64,000 nucleotides of DNA from Bacteroidota bacterium (GTDB lineage: Bacteria > Bacteroidota > Bacteroidia > Flavobacteriales > Weeksellaceae): contig JAEXBS010000058.1 of assembly GCA_023393915.1 (NCBI GenBank), positions 81,265-145,264 on the forward strand, written 5' to 3'. Below are positions 39,519 through 49,136 of this stretch, piece after piece. The position numbers and the translations under genes were made by a program. Each line of letters starts with the position of its first letter. The stretch's first letter is position 1. The notes beneath the pieces were generated by a model. That model searched no databases, had not been told where the DNA came from, and was given only the letters and a program-made list of their open reading frames with translations.

Positions 39519-40107
39519 GGGAATTTGAATAATTTTCATTCCAATTTTTTGCAAAGTCAAAGAGCTCTGGAAAAAAGAGATCGTAATGAATCTGTAGTTG
39601 AGGAATTAAGGATTGAAACAGAGAAAATACTTCAAGATCTTGAGGAAGGTATTTGGCTCTTTTTAGGACGTTTCTTATTGAATTATCAATTCCTTCGAAA
39701 CTACCGTACTTGGCTAGCCATCCGTACTTACGCATAGAAGGAAGTGTTTTTTTTAGAGATTCAGGGAGCCACTTGTAATTTTCTTCTAATAGGTAAATCA
39801 CTTTTTCACAGTGCTCCTCCCATTCCTTTTTAGAGTAGATTTTGGGATCCGTCGCTAAGAAGTAATCCATTGCAATGTCAGTGAATACGGCTGCGTAGTG
39901 ACCGGTCAAGGGTGAGAAAAGCCGTTTGGCTTTTTTAAATTCTTCATGGCTGTCCGTAAACTGATCAATGGCGTGGTGCAAAGCAATGCCTTTGGCGATT
40001 TCTTCAGGATAGTCTTTTTTGTCCTCGAACCGTTCGAAATCGGCCAGGAAATTGCCGACCAATTGCTCGGGGGAAAAGGAAAGGAAACTATGGGCCAGAT
40101 AATTCAT
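39502..40107 (-). CDS. acpH: Acyl carrier protein phosphodiesterase
   Basis: Removes the phosphopantetheine arm from acyl carrier protein. The 201-residue HD-like family (DUF479) is recognised by MNYLAHSFLSF, GNFLADF (about 18-24), GIALHHAIDQFTDSH (about 45-59) and YFLATDP. It follows radA by 11 nt on the same strand. The C-terminus overlaps the convergent DUF6702 gene by 17 nt, so the two transcripts share complementary 3' ends. Confidence 0.87.
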   Translation of the reverse strand: MNYLAHSFLSFSPEQLVGNFLADFERFEDKKDYPEEIAKGIALHHAIDQFTDSHEEFKKAKRLFSPLTGHYAAVFTDIAMDYFLATDPKIYSKKEWEEHCEKVIYLLEENYKWLPESLKKTLPSMRKYGWLAKYGSFEGIDNSIRNVLKRAKYLPQDLEVFSLFQSLIPQLQIHYDLFFPELFDFAKNWNENYSNSPKTEL

Positions 40108-40118
40108 GAGAAGGGATA

Positions 40119-41468
40119 TTAGAAGAGATGCTCGTAGAATTCTTCAATTTTACCGACTTCAACAATACGAATTCCAAACTTCTTTTTTGGAATCTTGTTT
40201 AGCTTAGATACCACAATCGTTTCGTAGCCCAGTTTTTCTGCTTCTAAAATTCTGCTCTCAATTTGTGGAACCGGACGAATTTCTCCACTCAGACCAATTT
40301 CCCCTGCAAAACAGTATTTCTCACTAATGGGCTCGTCTTCACTTGAAGAAAGTATGGAGGCAATCACAGCTAAATCAAGCGCAGGATCGTCGGTTTTGAT
40401 GCCTCCTGTGATGTTAAGGAAAACGTCTTTGGATCCTAGCTGAAAGCCGGCCCTTTTTTCTAAAACAGCTAAGAGCATGTTGAGTCTTTTGGAATCAAAT
40501 CCTGTTGTGCTTCTTTGAGGCGTTCCGTAGACTGCAGTAGACACCAAAGCTTGAATTTCAAGAAGCATAGGACGATTCCCTTCCAACGTTACTGCAATAG
40601 CGTTTCCAGAGAGGTCCTCCGTTTTTTTTGTGATGAGCACCTCGGAAGGGTTTTTGATTTCCTTTAGACCTTGACTGACCATTTCGTAGATGCCGATTTC
40701 TGAAGTGGATCCGAATCGGTTTTTGCTGGAGCGCAGCAGGCGAAAAAGGTGATTTCTATCGCCATCAAAATTAAGCACTACATCCACCATGTGCTCCAGT
40801 ACTTTTGGACCTGCAATTTGTCCGTCTTTTGTTATGTGGCCTACAATAATGATAGGAACGGAGTTCTCTTTTGCGTAGCGAATCAGTTCACTTGAGCAGT
40901 CCCTTATTTGAGAAACCGTTCCCGGCGAGCTTTCTAAATTACCGGATTGTAGCGTTTGAATGGAATCCACGATCAAAAGGTCCGGGGCTAACTTTTTTGC
41001 TTCATGCAATATCTTCTCAATAGATGTTTCGGTGAGTAAGTAACAATGAGGATTTTGAAGATCGGTTAATCGGTCGGCGCGCATTTTAATTTGCGTGGCG
41101 CTTTCTTCTCCTGATACATAAAGAATTTTCTTTTTCATTTTAAGGGCCAACTGTAATAGGAGTGTCGATTTTCCTATTCCCGGCTCACCTCCAATTAAAA
41201 TGACGGATCCTTCTACGATTCCACCTCCTAAGACCCGATTGAGTTCTTCAGAATTCGTTCGAAGACGAGGCTCTTCACGTGCTTCAACTTCAATAATATT
41301 AATCAGTGGATTTCTTTTAGTTCCAGAAAGAGAGTTTCTAGTAGCGGATTTTTCAACAATTTCCTCTACAAGCGTATTCCAATTTCCACAGCTTTTGCAT
41401 TGTCCGTGCCATTGAGTGTGCTGAGCTCCACAATTTTGACAGTAGTATAAAGTTTTTGTTTTGGCCAC
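40119..41468 (-). CDS. radA: DNA repair protein RadA
   Basis: A RecA-like ATPase and helicase aiding branch migration in recombination. The 449-residue protein has the N-terminal zinc finger CQNCGAQHTQWHGQCKSCG (about 10-28), Walker A GGEPGIGKSTLL (about 92-103), the RadA-specific KNRFG (about 251-255) and a Lon-like C-terminal domain with GGIKTDDPALDLAVIASI. All the expected parts are present. First gene of radA-acpH. Confidence 0.96.
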   Translation of the reverse strand: MAKTKTLYYCQNCGAQHTQWHGQCKSCGNWNTLVEEIVEKSATRNSLSGTKRNPLINIIEVEAREEPRLRTNSEELNRVLGGGIVEGSVILIGGEPGIGKSTLLLQLALKMKKKILYVSGEESATQIKMRADRLTDLQNPHCYLLTETSIEKILHEAKKLAPDLLIVDSIQTLQSGNLESSPGTVSQIRDCSSELIRYAKENSVPIIIVGHITKDGQIAGPKVLEHMVDVVLNFDGDRNHLFRLLRSSKNRFGSTSEIGIYEMVSQGLKEIKNPSEVLITKKTEDLSGNAIAVTLEGNRPMLLEIQALVSTAVYGTPQRSTTGFDSKRLNMLLAVLEKRAGFQLGSKDVFLNITGGIKTDDPALDLAVIASILSSSEDEPISEKYCFAGEIGLSGEIRPVPQIESRILEAEKLGYETIVVSKLNKIPKKKFGIRIVEVGKIEEFYEHLF

Positions 41469-41513
41469 AAGCTTTCTAAATTATTCTTTGGCAATTTACG
41501 TTTTAAAAGTTCA

Positions 41514-41546
41514 AAAAAACAAAAGCCGTCCAGAAAATGGGACGGC
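41514..41546 (-). terminator. Orphan intrinsic terminator on the minus strand
   Basis: On the minus strand GCCGTCC-N8-GGACGGC is followed by TTTTGTTTTTTT. No minus-strand gene lies upstream of it in the gap, so it would end a short RNA or attenuate radA. Confidence 0.5.
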
Positions 41547-41718
41547 CAAAAGGTTGGGAATATATATAGGACGGCAGGATTTTATTCTCTGCCTACGTGT
41601 CGTTTCTATAGGTTAGATGTCCTATAAGTCAAAAAGTTAAATTCGTTTGTGAAAACTTTAAAGCCAAGAGCTTTCTAAAATGACCCTTTAGAAATTGGGA
41701 AGCAATGGTTTTTTCCTT

Positions 41719-41726
41719 TAACTTTG
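41719..41726 (+). promoter_or_regulatory. -7 promoter element of pyrG
   Basis: TAACTTTG matches TAnnTTTG, 15 nt before the ATG at 41742. Confidence 0.6.
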
Positions 41727-41741
41727 CACAAACCTAAATCA

Positions 41742-43352
41742 ATGAGTAAAAAGCAGACGAAATACATCTTTGTCACTGGAGGTGTAACTTCTTCATTAGG
41801 AAAAGGAATTATTTCGGCCTCCCTAGGTCTTCTCCTAAAAGAAAGAGGATTTAAAGTCACCATTCAAAAACTTGATCCCTACATTAATATCGATCCAGGA
41901 ACGCTTAATCCTTATGAGCATGGAGAATGTTATGTTACGGAGGACGGAGCAGAAACCGATCTAGATTTAGGGCATTACGAGCGTTTCTTAGACTCGAATA
42001 CTTCCCAGAACAATAACGTAACGACCGGTAGAATCTACCAAACGGTGATTGAAAAAGAAAGAAAAGGGGATTTTCTTGGGAAGACCGTGCAGGTCATTCC
42101 TCACATTACAAATGAAATCAAGCGAAGAATTAAAATCCTAGCTAAACAGAACTACGATATTATTATTACGGAGATCGGAGGAACGGTAGGTGATATTGAA
42201 TCCCTTCCATACATTGAATCCGTGCGCCAACTTCGTTGGGAACTTGGTGAAAAGAATTCTCTAGTGATTCACCTTACGTTGCTTCCTTATTTGGCGGCTA
42301 GTGGTGAATTGAAAACCAAGCCTTCTCAACATTCTGTACGTCAATTAATGGAATACGGTATACAGGCCGATATTTTGGTTTGTAGAACAGAACACAGTAT
42401 TTCAAAAGACATTCGTGCGAAATTAGCTCAGTTTTGTAATGTGGACATTTCGAGCGTTATCGAATCCAAGGACATGGAAACCATTTACGAAGTTCCACTG
42501 AATCTTCAAAAACAAATGTTTGACGAGGTGGTTCTAAAAGAACTGGATTTAAAAACGGATCAAAAGGCGGAGCTTAAAGATTGGAAACAGTTTTTAAAGA
42601 AATATAAAAACCCAAAGAAAAAAGTAGAAATTGCACTAGTTGGAAAATACGTTTCTCTGCAAGATTCTTACAAATCCATTGTAGAGTCCTTTATTCATGC
42701 AGGTGCGGAAGTAGAAACGGAAGTAAAGGTTCGCTGGGTTTATAGTGGGGAAATTACAGAAGAAAATGTAGAAGAGACCTTTTCCGGTGTAGACGGTATT
42801 TTAATTGCTCCAGGATTTGGAGATCGTGGGATAGAAGGAAAAGTGCTTTCTGCCAAGTGGGGTAGGGAAAATAAAATTCCTACTTTAGGTATCTGCCTAG
42901 GAATGCAAATTATGACCATAGAATTTGCAAGAAATGTTCTTGGAATAGAGAAAGCGAATTCCATGGAGTTTGATACTTCAACTCAAGATCCGGTGATTTC
43001 CTTAATGGCTGATCAAAAAAATGTGGTTGAAAAAGGAGGAACCATGAGACTAGGAGCGTGGAAGTGTTCTTTGAAAAACAATTCAAAGCTTTTAGAGATT
43101 TACGGTCAGAAAAATATTTCCGAGCGTCACCGTCACCGTTATGAATTCAATTCCGAATACCAAGGGGAATTTGAAAAACACGGACTTATTCCTACAGGAC
43201 TTAATCCTGACACTAAATTGGTAGAAACCCTAGAATTAGCAGAGCATCCTTTTTATATAGGAGTGCAGTACCACCCGGAATACAAAAGTACAGTGGAATC
43301 TCCACATCCTTTATTTGTAGCTTTTGTAAAAGCGGCTCATAAAAGTAAATAA
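41742..43352 (+). CDS. pyrG: CTP synthase
   Basis: Makes CTP from UTP, ATP and glutamine. The synthase domain starts KYIFVTGGVTSSLGKGIISA and includes LDPYINIDPGTLNPYEHGE; the glutaminase domain has the catalytic Cys in GICLGMQ and the His in QYHPEYKS. At 536 residues from ATG 41742 it has normal length. The longer TTG frame from 41724 begins in the promoter box. It ends at a good terminator. Confidence 0.97.
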   Translation: MSKKQTKYIFVTGGVTSSLGKGIISASLGLLLKERGFKVTIQKLDPYINIDPGTLNPYEHGECYVTEDGAETDLDLGHYERFLDSNTSQNNNVTTGRIYQTVIEKERKGDFLGKTVQVIPHITNEIKRRIKILAKQNYDIIITEIGGTVGDIESLPYIESVRQLRWELGEKNSLVIHLTLLPYLAASGELKTKPSQHSVRQLMEYGIQADILVCRTEHSISKDIRAKLAQFCNVDISSVIESKDMETIYEVPLNLQKQMFDEVVLKELDLKTDQKAELKDWKQFLKKYKNPKKKVEIALVGKYVSLQDSYKSIVESFIHAGAEVETEVKVRWVYSGEITEENVEETFSGVDGILIAPGFGDRGIEGKVLSAKWGRENKIPTLGICLGMQIMTIEFARNVLGIEKANSMEFDTSTQDPVISLMADQKNVVEKGGTMRLGAWKCSLKNNSKLLEIYGQKNISERHRHRYEFNSEYQGEFEKHGLIPTGLNPDTKLVETLELAEHPFYIGVQYHPEYKSTVESPHPLFVAFVKAAHKSK

Positions 43353-43378
43353 GAAAAGATAATCATTCTATATAGTAG

Positions 43379-43410
43379 AGAGCTGGACAGTTAAATCCAG
43401 CTCTTTTTCG
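43379..43410 (+). terminator. Terminator of pyrG
   Basis: AGAGCTGGA/TCCAGCTCT form a 9-bp stem followed by TTTTT. Confidence 0.8.
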
Positions 43411-43505
43411 TTTAAAAACCCTTCAAACCCCACAGGCGAAAACAACGATTTTTCATTTTTCGCAAAACACAAAGAAGGGAGGGGGAGGGATCCAAAAAAA
43501 ATCAG

Positions 43506-43513
43506 TAATTTTG
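43506..43513 (+). promoter_or_regulatory. -7 promoter element of yidC
   Basis: TAATTTTG matches TAnnTTTG. The ATG at 43594 is 80 nt downstream, a long leader compared with most genes here. Confidence 0.45.
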
Positions 43514-43593
43514 TGCACTTAAAAATAAAAATCTAAGGGGTTTAACTTGCCAATTTACAAGTGATTCCCATAGGAAGAAGAAAACGAAAAGCG

Positions 43594-45408
43594 ATGCAGC
43601 AAAACAAAGGACTCGACCGAAATCAATTAATCAGTTTTATGCTTTTTTCGGCCCTCATGTTAGGGGCGATGTTTTATTTTCAAGACAAGCAAAACAAAGA
43701 TGCAGCAGCGAATGCTAATCAGCCTAAAGTAGAGCAAGCAGCAACAGCTCCAGGAGCCTTGCCAGCGGCAACGCAAATTACTCAGGATAGCCTTGCTAAG
43801 GTACAAACCGTTCGATTAGAGAATGATGAACTTATTCTAGATTTTTCAACTCTAGGAGGACAGCTTTCTCAAGTAGAGCTAAGAAAGTTTCAAGCCTACA
43901 ATTCGAGAACGGATGAAGCCGATCTGCCGCTAAGACTTTTAGAAAAGAACAACTCTAGCTATGGATTTGAGTTTAAAACGGGTAACGGTCAAATCATCTC
44001 CACTAGAAACTTAGTTTTTTCTCCTACTCAAAGTAGCAACCAACTTACTTTAACAGCCAATGCTTCGGGAGCGCAAGTTCAGTTCATTTATTCCCTTAAG
44101 GAGAATTATACGTTAGATTTCCAAGTTCGAACTACTGGACTCAATAAATTAGGGGCTCCAAGTGAGGGTGAGTTCCTATGGGACTATAGCGTTATTAATG
44201 TAGAAAAGGGACGAAGCCAAGAACAAGCGCACACAGAGTTCTCGTATGCTTTTAATGACTATAAAGACTACGATTATGACGCTAGAAGTGGATTGGACGA
44301 GACGGGTGAGACTTTGAACTGGATAGGAGTAAAACAACAGTTTTTTGCTTCCCTTATAGAGTCCAAAAATGGATTCAAAGGTTCTACGGGATCTCAGGAC
44401 GTTTTGGAAGAGGGACAATACCTTAAGAAGTTTAAATATTCTGGAACAGTTCCTACCCAAGCAGGGGAGTTCAATCAGGACTTTTCTTGGTATTTTCTTC
44501 CATTAGATTTACCTCTATTGAAATCCTACGATAAGAATTTTGATGAAGTCCTACCTTTAGGTTGGTCGTTTATTGGAACCATGAACCGTTGGTTCTTTAT
44601 TCCAATGTATAATTTCATTTCTTCTTGGGGGCTTACTGCAGGTTGGGTAATCTTTGTGATGACGATCATTGTAAAGCTTATTCTTTCCCCGATTATGTTC
44701 AAGCAGCATAAGCTTAGTGCGATGATGCGTGTGATCCGTCCAGAAATTGACGAGGTGAATGAGAAGCATAAGAACTCAGATCCAATGAAAAGACAGCAAG
44801 CAACGATGGAGGTCTACCGAAAGGCAGGCGTTAATCAGATGGCGGGTTGTTTGCCAGCGCTGCTTCAAGTTCCTATTTTCTATGCGCTCTTTAGATTCTT
44901 CCCGAATTTCATTGACCTAAGAGGAGAGAGTTTTTGGTTTGCAAAAGATTTAACCGCTTACGACGATATAATTAAGTTGCCGTTCTCTATTCCGCTTCTA
45001 GGAGATCATTTGAGTATTTTTGCGATTGCTTGTACCGCGGTTATATTAATCTATACAATGCTTACTGCTGGAAATATGCAACAACCTTCTATGCCGGGAA
45101 TGCCGAACATGAAAGTGCTTATGTATATTTTCCCAATTACTTTCTTATTCTTCTTAAACACGATGTCTTCTGGACTATCTTGGTATTATTTCGTGTCCAA
45201 TGCAATTAACATCATTATCATTCTAGTTATTAAATACTGGATTTTAGATGAAAAGAAGATTCATGCTCAAATTCAGGCCAATAAAGCGCAACCAAAGAAG
45301 GAAGGTAAATTCCAGAAAAGAATGCGTGAGATGATGGAGCAAGCGCAAGAACAGCAAAAACTTCAACAACAACAGCAAGCCAAAAAAGGAAATCAAAAGA
45401 AGAAATAA
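43594..45408 (+). CDS. yidC: Membrane protein insertase YidC
   Basis: Inserts and folds inner-membrane proteins with or without SecYEG. From ATG 43594 the 604-residue protein has an N-terminal helix (about 8-25), a large periplasmic domain (about 30-345) and the conserved five-helix insertase core, with FMTIIVKLILSPIMFKQH and GVNQMAGCLPALLQVPIFYALFRFF. The C-terminal 50 residues are basic and glutamine rich, as in many Bacteroidota. A longer frame starts at GTG 43561; I prefer the ATG, whose sequence MQQNKGLDRNQLISF fits the family. Confidence 0.95.
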   Translation: MQQNKGLDRNQLISFMLFSALMLGAMFYFQDKQNKDAAANANQPKVEQAATAPGALPAATQITQDSLAKVQTVRLENDELILDFSTLGGQLSQVELRKFQAYNSRTDEADLPLRLLEKNNSSYGFEFKTGNGQIISTRNLVFSPTQSSNQLTLTANASGAQVQFIYSLKENYTLDFQVRTTGLNKLGAPSEGEFLWDYSVINVEKGRSQEQAHTEFSYAFNDYKDYDYDARSGLDETGETLNWIGVKQQFFASLIESKNGFKGSTGSQDVLEEGQYLKKFKYSGTVPTQAGEFNQDFSWYFLPLDLPLLKSYDKNFDEVLPLGWSFIGTMNRWFFIPMYNFISSWGLTAGWVIFVMTIIVKLILSPIMFKQHKLSAMMRVIRPEIDEVNEKHKNSDPMKRQQATMEVYRKAGVNQMAGCLPALLQVPIFYALFRFFPNFIDLRGESFWFAKDLTAYDDIIKLPFSIPLLGDHLSIFAIACTAVILIYTMLTAGNMQQPSMPGMPNMKVLMYIFPITFLFFLNTMSSGLSWYYFVSNAINIIIILVIKYWILDEKKIHAQIQANKAQPKKEGKFQKRMREMMEQAQEQQKLQQQQQAKKGNQKKK

Positions 45409-45447
45409 GTCTCTATTTCTTTTAGATAACTATATACTATATTAAAT

Positions 45448-45482
45448 AACAGCTGAGCGTTAATTTCGTTCAGCTGTTTTTT
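45448..45482 (+). terminator. Terminator of yidC
   Basis: AACAGCTGAGCG and CGTTCAGCTGTT form a 12-bp stem (one G-T pair) with a 7-nt loop, followed by TTTT. It lies between convergent yidC and rnhB. Confidence 0.8.
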
Positions 45483-45487
45483 AGAAT

Positions 45488-46072
45488 TTAAGTATAAATC
45501 AACTTAAAGCTTTTACGATGGTAAGGAGTAGGACCGTATTTCATTAAAGCTTCTCTATGCTTCTTCGTTGCATAGCCTTTATTTTCATTCCAACCGTACT
45601 GCGGGTATTCTTCATGCAGCTCGAGCATCAAACGGTCTCGGTATTCTTTTGCGATTATTGAGGCGCAAGCAATGGAAAGCAATTTGGAATCGCCCTGAAC
45701 AAAACATCGGTGAGGGACAAAGGGATAGGGATGAAAACGATTTCCGTCCACAAGTATTAGCTCAGGTCTTATCGTTAGTTGATCAATTGCTCTATGCATC
45801 GCGTGAATAGAGGCATTTAATATATTGTGCTGATCAATGTAGGAGATGTCCAGCTCTGCAACGGCAAAGTCAGCCACGTGTTGTTTAATGTAAGTTTCCA
45901 TCTCTCCACGGGCTTTTGCAGAGAGTTTTTTGGAATCGTTTATTAGGTCATTAGAAAAATTTTCATCTAAAACCACAGCAGCGGCCACCACTGGCCCACT
46001 TAAACAACCTCTTCCTACTTCATCGCAACCGGCCTCTACAAGGCCAGTTTCAAAGTGCTTAAGTAAGCCCAT
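45488..46072 (-). CDS. rnhB: Ribonuclease HII
   Basis: Cuts RNA in RNA-DNA hybrids and single ribonucleotides in DNA. The 194-residue protein shows the acidic active site: Asp and Glu in AGCDEVGRGCLSGPV (about 14-28) and the later Asp in LILVDGNRFHP, and ASIIAKEYRDRLM. Length and motifs are normal. It is transcribed alone, convergent with yidC and divergent from susC. Confidence 0.95.
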   Translation of the reverse strand: MGLLKHFETGLVEAGCDEVGRGCLSGPVVAAAVVLDENFSNDLINDSKKLSAKARGEMETYIKQHVADFAVAELDISYIDQHNILNASIHAMHRAIDQLTIRPELILVDGNRFHPYPFVPHRCFVQGDSKLLSIACASIIAKEYRDRLMLELHEEYPQYGWNENKGYATKKHREALMKYGPTPYHRKSFKLIYT

Positions 46073-46206
46073 TACTATTCTATTTTATCTATGTAAACGT
46101 TTAAATGATTCTCAAAAGTAAAAAAAAATTAAGAATTTATTAACTAAACGTTTGGTCAATTTAACGAAGTTTTGCACATTTGTGTATTGAAAAAATTTAA
46201 TTTGAT

Positions 46207-49128
46207 ATGAAGAAACTAACAACGAGCGTTCTAGCTGTTGTGTTAACTTCGTCGTTTGCACTGGTGAACGCGCAAGTTGATACCACTAGAACTGCTGATA
46301 TCGAGGGGGTAGTCGTAACGGCTCTCGGTATCAAAAGGGAAAAGAAGTCCATCGGTTATGCGGCCCAGGAAATTTCTGGGGAGAACATCTCCGAAGCTGG
46401 ACAAAACAACGCCCTTAGTGCCTTATCTGGAAATGTAGCTGGTGTACAAGTTACAGCTCCATCTTCTATGGGGGGTTCTACGAGAATCACCATGAGAGGG
46501 GTAAGCTCACTAACAGGTGAAAACAGACCACTCATTATTGTGGATGGTGTGCCGTTAGATAATACTAACATTAATGACGTTAATACACAAAGAGGTGCGG
46601 GTGGACGTGACTACGGAGATCCTGCCTTCGATATTAACCCAGATGACATTGAGTCGGTAACGGTACTTAAAGGAGGACCGGCTGCCGCACTTTATGGATC
46701 AAGAGCAAGTAACGGGGTGATTATTTACACCACTAAGTCTGCTAAGAGTGGAAGAACTTCTGTAGAATTAAATACAGGAATTTCATTTGAAAATATCTAC
46801 ATCTATCCGACATTGCAAAGACAGTACGGAGGTGGTCTATCCGATACTTTTGAAACCATTACAGTCAATGGTAGAACTTACAACATTGCAGATTATGGTA
46901 TGGATGAGTCTTGGGGACCTAAGTTCGATCCAAACTTAATGTACCTTCCTTGGTATGCATTTGACCAAGAATTTGCTTCAGATTACATGAAAGAAGTTCC
47001 ATGGGTTGCGTCGAAAAATGATGTAGACTCTTTCTTTAAAACTGGGATTACTTTAACGAATAATATTTCCGTAGCGAAATCATTCGATAAAACGAACTTA
47101 AGAGTATCCTATACTAACACGGATATTTCAGGTATTTTCCCGAACTCTTCACTGAAAAAACACAACTTCTCTATAAACGCGAATTCTGAGTTAAGCGATA
47201 AGCTTAAAATGGAAACGGTTATGAACTTTGTTCAAACACACGGTTTCAACCGTCCAGAACAAGGGTATGGGGACAATTCAGTTGCTCAGAAGTTCTTCCA
47301 GTGGGGACAAAGACAGCTTGATTTTGGTAAATTAAGAGATTACAAACTAGCAAACGGAAACCAAAGATCTTGGAACCGTACAGCTTGGAACGATGGAACT
47401 CCACTTTACTCCGATAACCCTTACTGGACTGTATACGAGAATACAGCATCTGATAAAAGAAATCGTTTCTTTGGTAACGTAGGACTTACTTACAATATTT
47501 TAGACAATTTATATGTTGTGGGTAAAGTTTATGCTGATATTTATTCTCAACAGAATGAGAGTAGAGTGGCAGTAGGATCTCAAGCAACTTCTGATTACTC
47601 CTTATTCAACCGTAACCACTCCGAGTACAACTACGAAGGACGTATTCACTGGAATCCAAGAATTTCGGATGATTTTACATTGAATACATTCGCAGGGGTG
47701 AACCGTAGAGAGTCTCGTTACAAAGATTTATCGGGAACTACCGTTGGAGGTCTAATTATTCCGAATTATTATAATCTAGCGAACTCTGTTGAAACTTCAC
47801 AAGCTTCCAACTTTGAGTACCATAAGAGAGTAAACTCCCTATTTGCATCAGCTTCCTTAGGATTTAGAGATACTTTCTTCTTAGAAGCAACAGCTAGAAA
47901 TGACTGGTTCTCAACTGTTTCTGAAGATCAATTCTATCCTTCTGTTACAGGTAGTTTAGTGTTCTCTAATTTCATTAATGCTCCTTGGTTATCTTTCGGT
48001 AAGTTAAGAGCTGGTTGGGCGAACGTAGCATCCGATACAGGACCATACATGCTTGCTAACTATGTTGATCAAGGTACTAACTTCAACGGTGATCCAAGAT
48101 ATACACTTCAAACTCGTTTCAACGATCCTCTACTTAAGCCTGAGCTTAAAGACACAAAAGAGATTGGTCTAGAAATGAACTTCATGAAGAACCGTTTAGG
48201 ATTTGACGTAACTTATTATCATGTAGATATTACTGATGGAATTCTTCCACTAGCTGTAGATCCAGCAACAGGATACGCTTCCATGATGATCAACGCGGGT
48301 CAGATGACCAACAAAGGGATCGAAGCAATGGCTTGGGCAACTCCAGTAAAAACTACTGATTTCCAATGGGATTTAAACTGGAACTTTGCTAAGAACGAAA
48401 ACATGGTAGTGAAGCTTCACGAAGATGCGCAAACCCTTCAGTTAACCAATGCTCCGTTTAGAGTAAGACTTCTAGCTATTGAGGGTCAACCTTATGGACA
48501 GATCTACGGTACAGATTTCACTTACCACGAGAACGGTCAGAAAATTGTTTCCGCTAGTGGTAACGGATACGTTCCAACAGGTCTAACCAATCTTGGATCA
48601 ACACTTCCAGATTACAACATGGGTCTAAGAAACTCACTACGTTATAAGGATTTCAGATTATCTTTCTTATTTGATATGCAGAAAGGAGGGAAGTATTTCT
48701 CTACCTCTCACATGTGGGGAATGTACTCTGGTATGATTGAAGAATCTGCTTTAGGAGGAAACCGTGCAGACGGTGTGATCCTAGACGGTGTAAAAGCTGA
48801 CGGAACTCAAAATACAACAGTAATTTCTGCTCAACGTTACGGTGCGATGCACTACAACACAGTGGATGCTCTGAACGTATTTGATGCAAGTTATATCAAG
48901 TTAAGAGATGTAACTCTTTCTTATGATCTTCCAAAATCATTATTTGGAAATGCAGTAGAAGGAATTAAAATATCTGCTTTTGGTAGAAACCTACTTGCTT
49001 GGGATCTAGCATGGAACGGAATGGATCCAGAAAACACTTCATACGGATCAGGTAACATCCAAGGTCTTGAAGGAGGTTCACTTCCGTCGACAAGACAATA
49101 CGGAGTTAACGTAAACATTAAATTTTAA
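46207..49128 (+). CDS. SusC/RagA-family TonB-dependent outer membrane receptor
   Basis: A 973-residue outer-membrane transporter. A signal peptide (about 1-22, ending NAQ) is followed at once by DIEGVVVTALGIKREKK, then the plug domain with SLTGENRPLIIVDGVPLDN and GPAAALYGSRASNGVIIYTTK. The remaining 750 residues are a 22-strand barrel. The carboxypeptidase-like N-terminal domain common in SusC proteins is absent, as is usual in Chryseobacterium-type SusC. It is paired with a SusD lipoprotein 8 nt downstream. No glycoside hydrolase or sigma/anti-sigma gene is nearby, so a peptide, glycan or other ligand is all possible. Confidence 0.94.
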   Translation: MKKLTTSVLAVVLTSSFALVNAQVDTTRTADIEGVVVTALGIKREKKSIGYAAQEISGENISEAGQNNALSALSGNVAGVQVTAPSSMGGSTRITMRGVSSLTGENRPLIIVDGVPLDNTNINDVNTQRGAGGRDYGDPAFDINPDDIESVTVLKGGPAAALYGSRASNGVIIYTTKSAKSGRTSVELNTGISFENIYIYPTLQRQYGGGLSDTFETITVNGRTYNIADYGMDESWGPKFDPNLMYLPWYAFDQEFASDYMKEVPWVASKNDVDSFFKTGITLTNNISVAKSFDKTNLRVSYTNTDISGIFPNSSLKKHNFSINANSELSDKLKMETVMNFVQTHGFNRPEQGYGDNSVAQKFFQWGQRQLDFGKLRDYKLANGNQRSWNRTAWNDGTPLYSDNPYWTVYENTASDKRNRFFGNVGLTYNILDNLYVVGKVYADIYSQQNESRVAVGSQATSDYSLFNRNHSEYNYEGRIHWNPRISDDFTLNTFAGVNRRESRYKDLSGTTVGGLIIPNYYNLANSVETSQASNFEYHKRVNSLFASASLGFRDTFFLEATARNDWFSTVSEDQFYPSVTGSLVFSNFINAPWLSFGKLRAGWANVASDTGPYMLANYVDQGTNFNGDPRYTLQTRFNDPLLKPELKDTKEIGLEMNFMKNRLGFDVTYYHVDITDGILPLAVDPATGYASMMINAGQMTNKGIEAMAWATPVKTTDFQWDLNWNFAKNENMVVKLHEDAQTLQLTNAPFRVRLLAIEGQPYGQIYGTDFTYHENGQKIVSASGNGYVPTGLTNLGSTLPDYNMGLRNSLRYKDFRLSFLFDMQKGGKYFSTSHMWGMYSGMIEESALGGNRADGVILDGVKADGTQNTTVISAQRYGAMHYNTVDALNVFDASYIKLRDVTLSYDLPKSLFGNAVEGIKISAFGRNLLAWDLAWNGMDPENTSYGSGNIQGLEGGSLPSTRQYGVNVNIKF

Positions 49129-49136
49129 GAAAGAAA

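Larger units (their letters stand above)
41469..41741. other. Structured intergenic region between radA and pyrG
   Basis: This 273-bp divergent gap has three hairpins in a row: GCCGTCC/GGACGGC (41525-41546), GGCAG/CTGCC (41573-41593) and TATAGG/CCTATA (41607-41626). No protein frame is convincing. It may hold leader structures or a small RNA. Confidence 0.5.

Noticed and set aside
41525..41626. Riboswitch in the radA/pyrG gap
   Set aside because: The three hairpins do not match any riboswitch layout I know, so only an unclassified structured region is reported.
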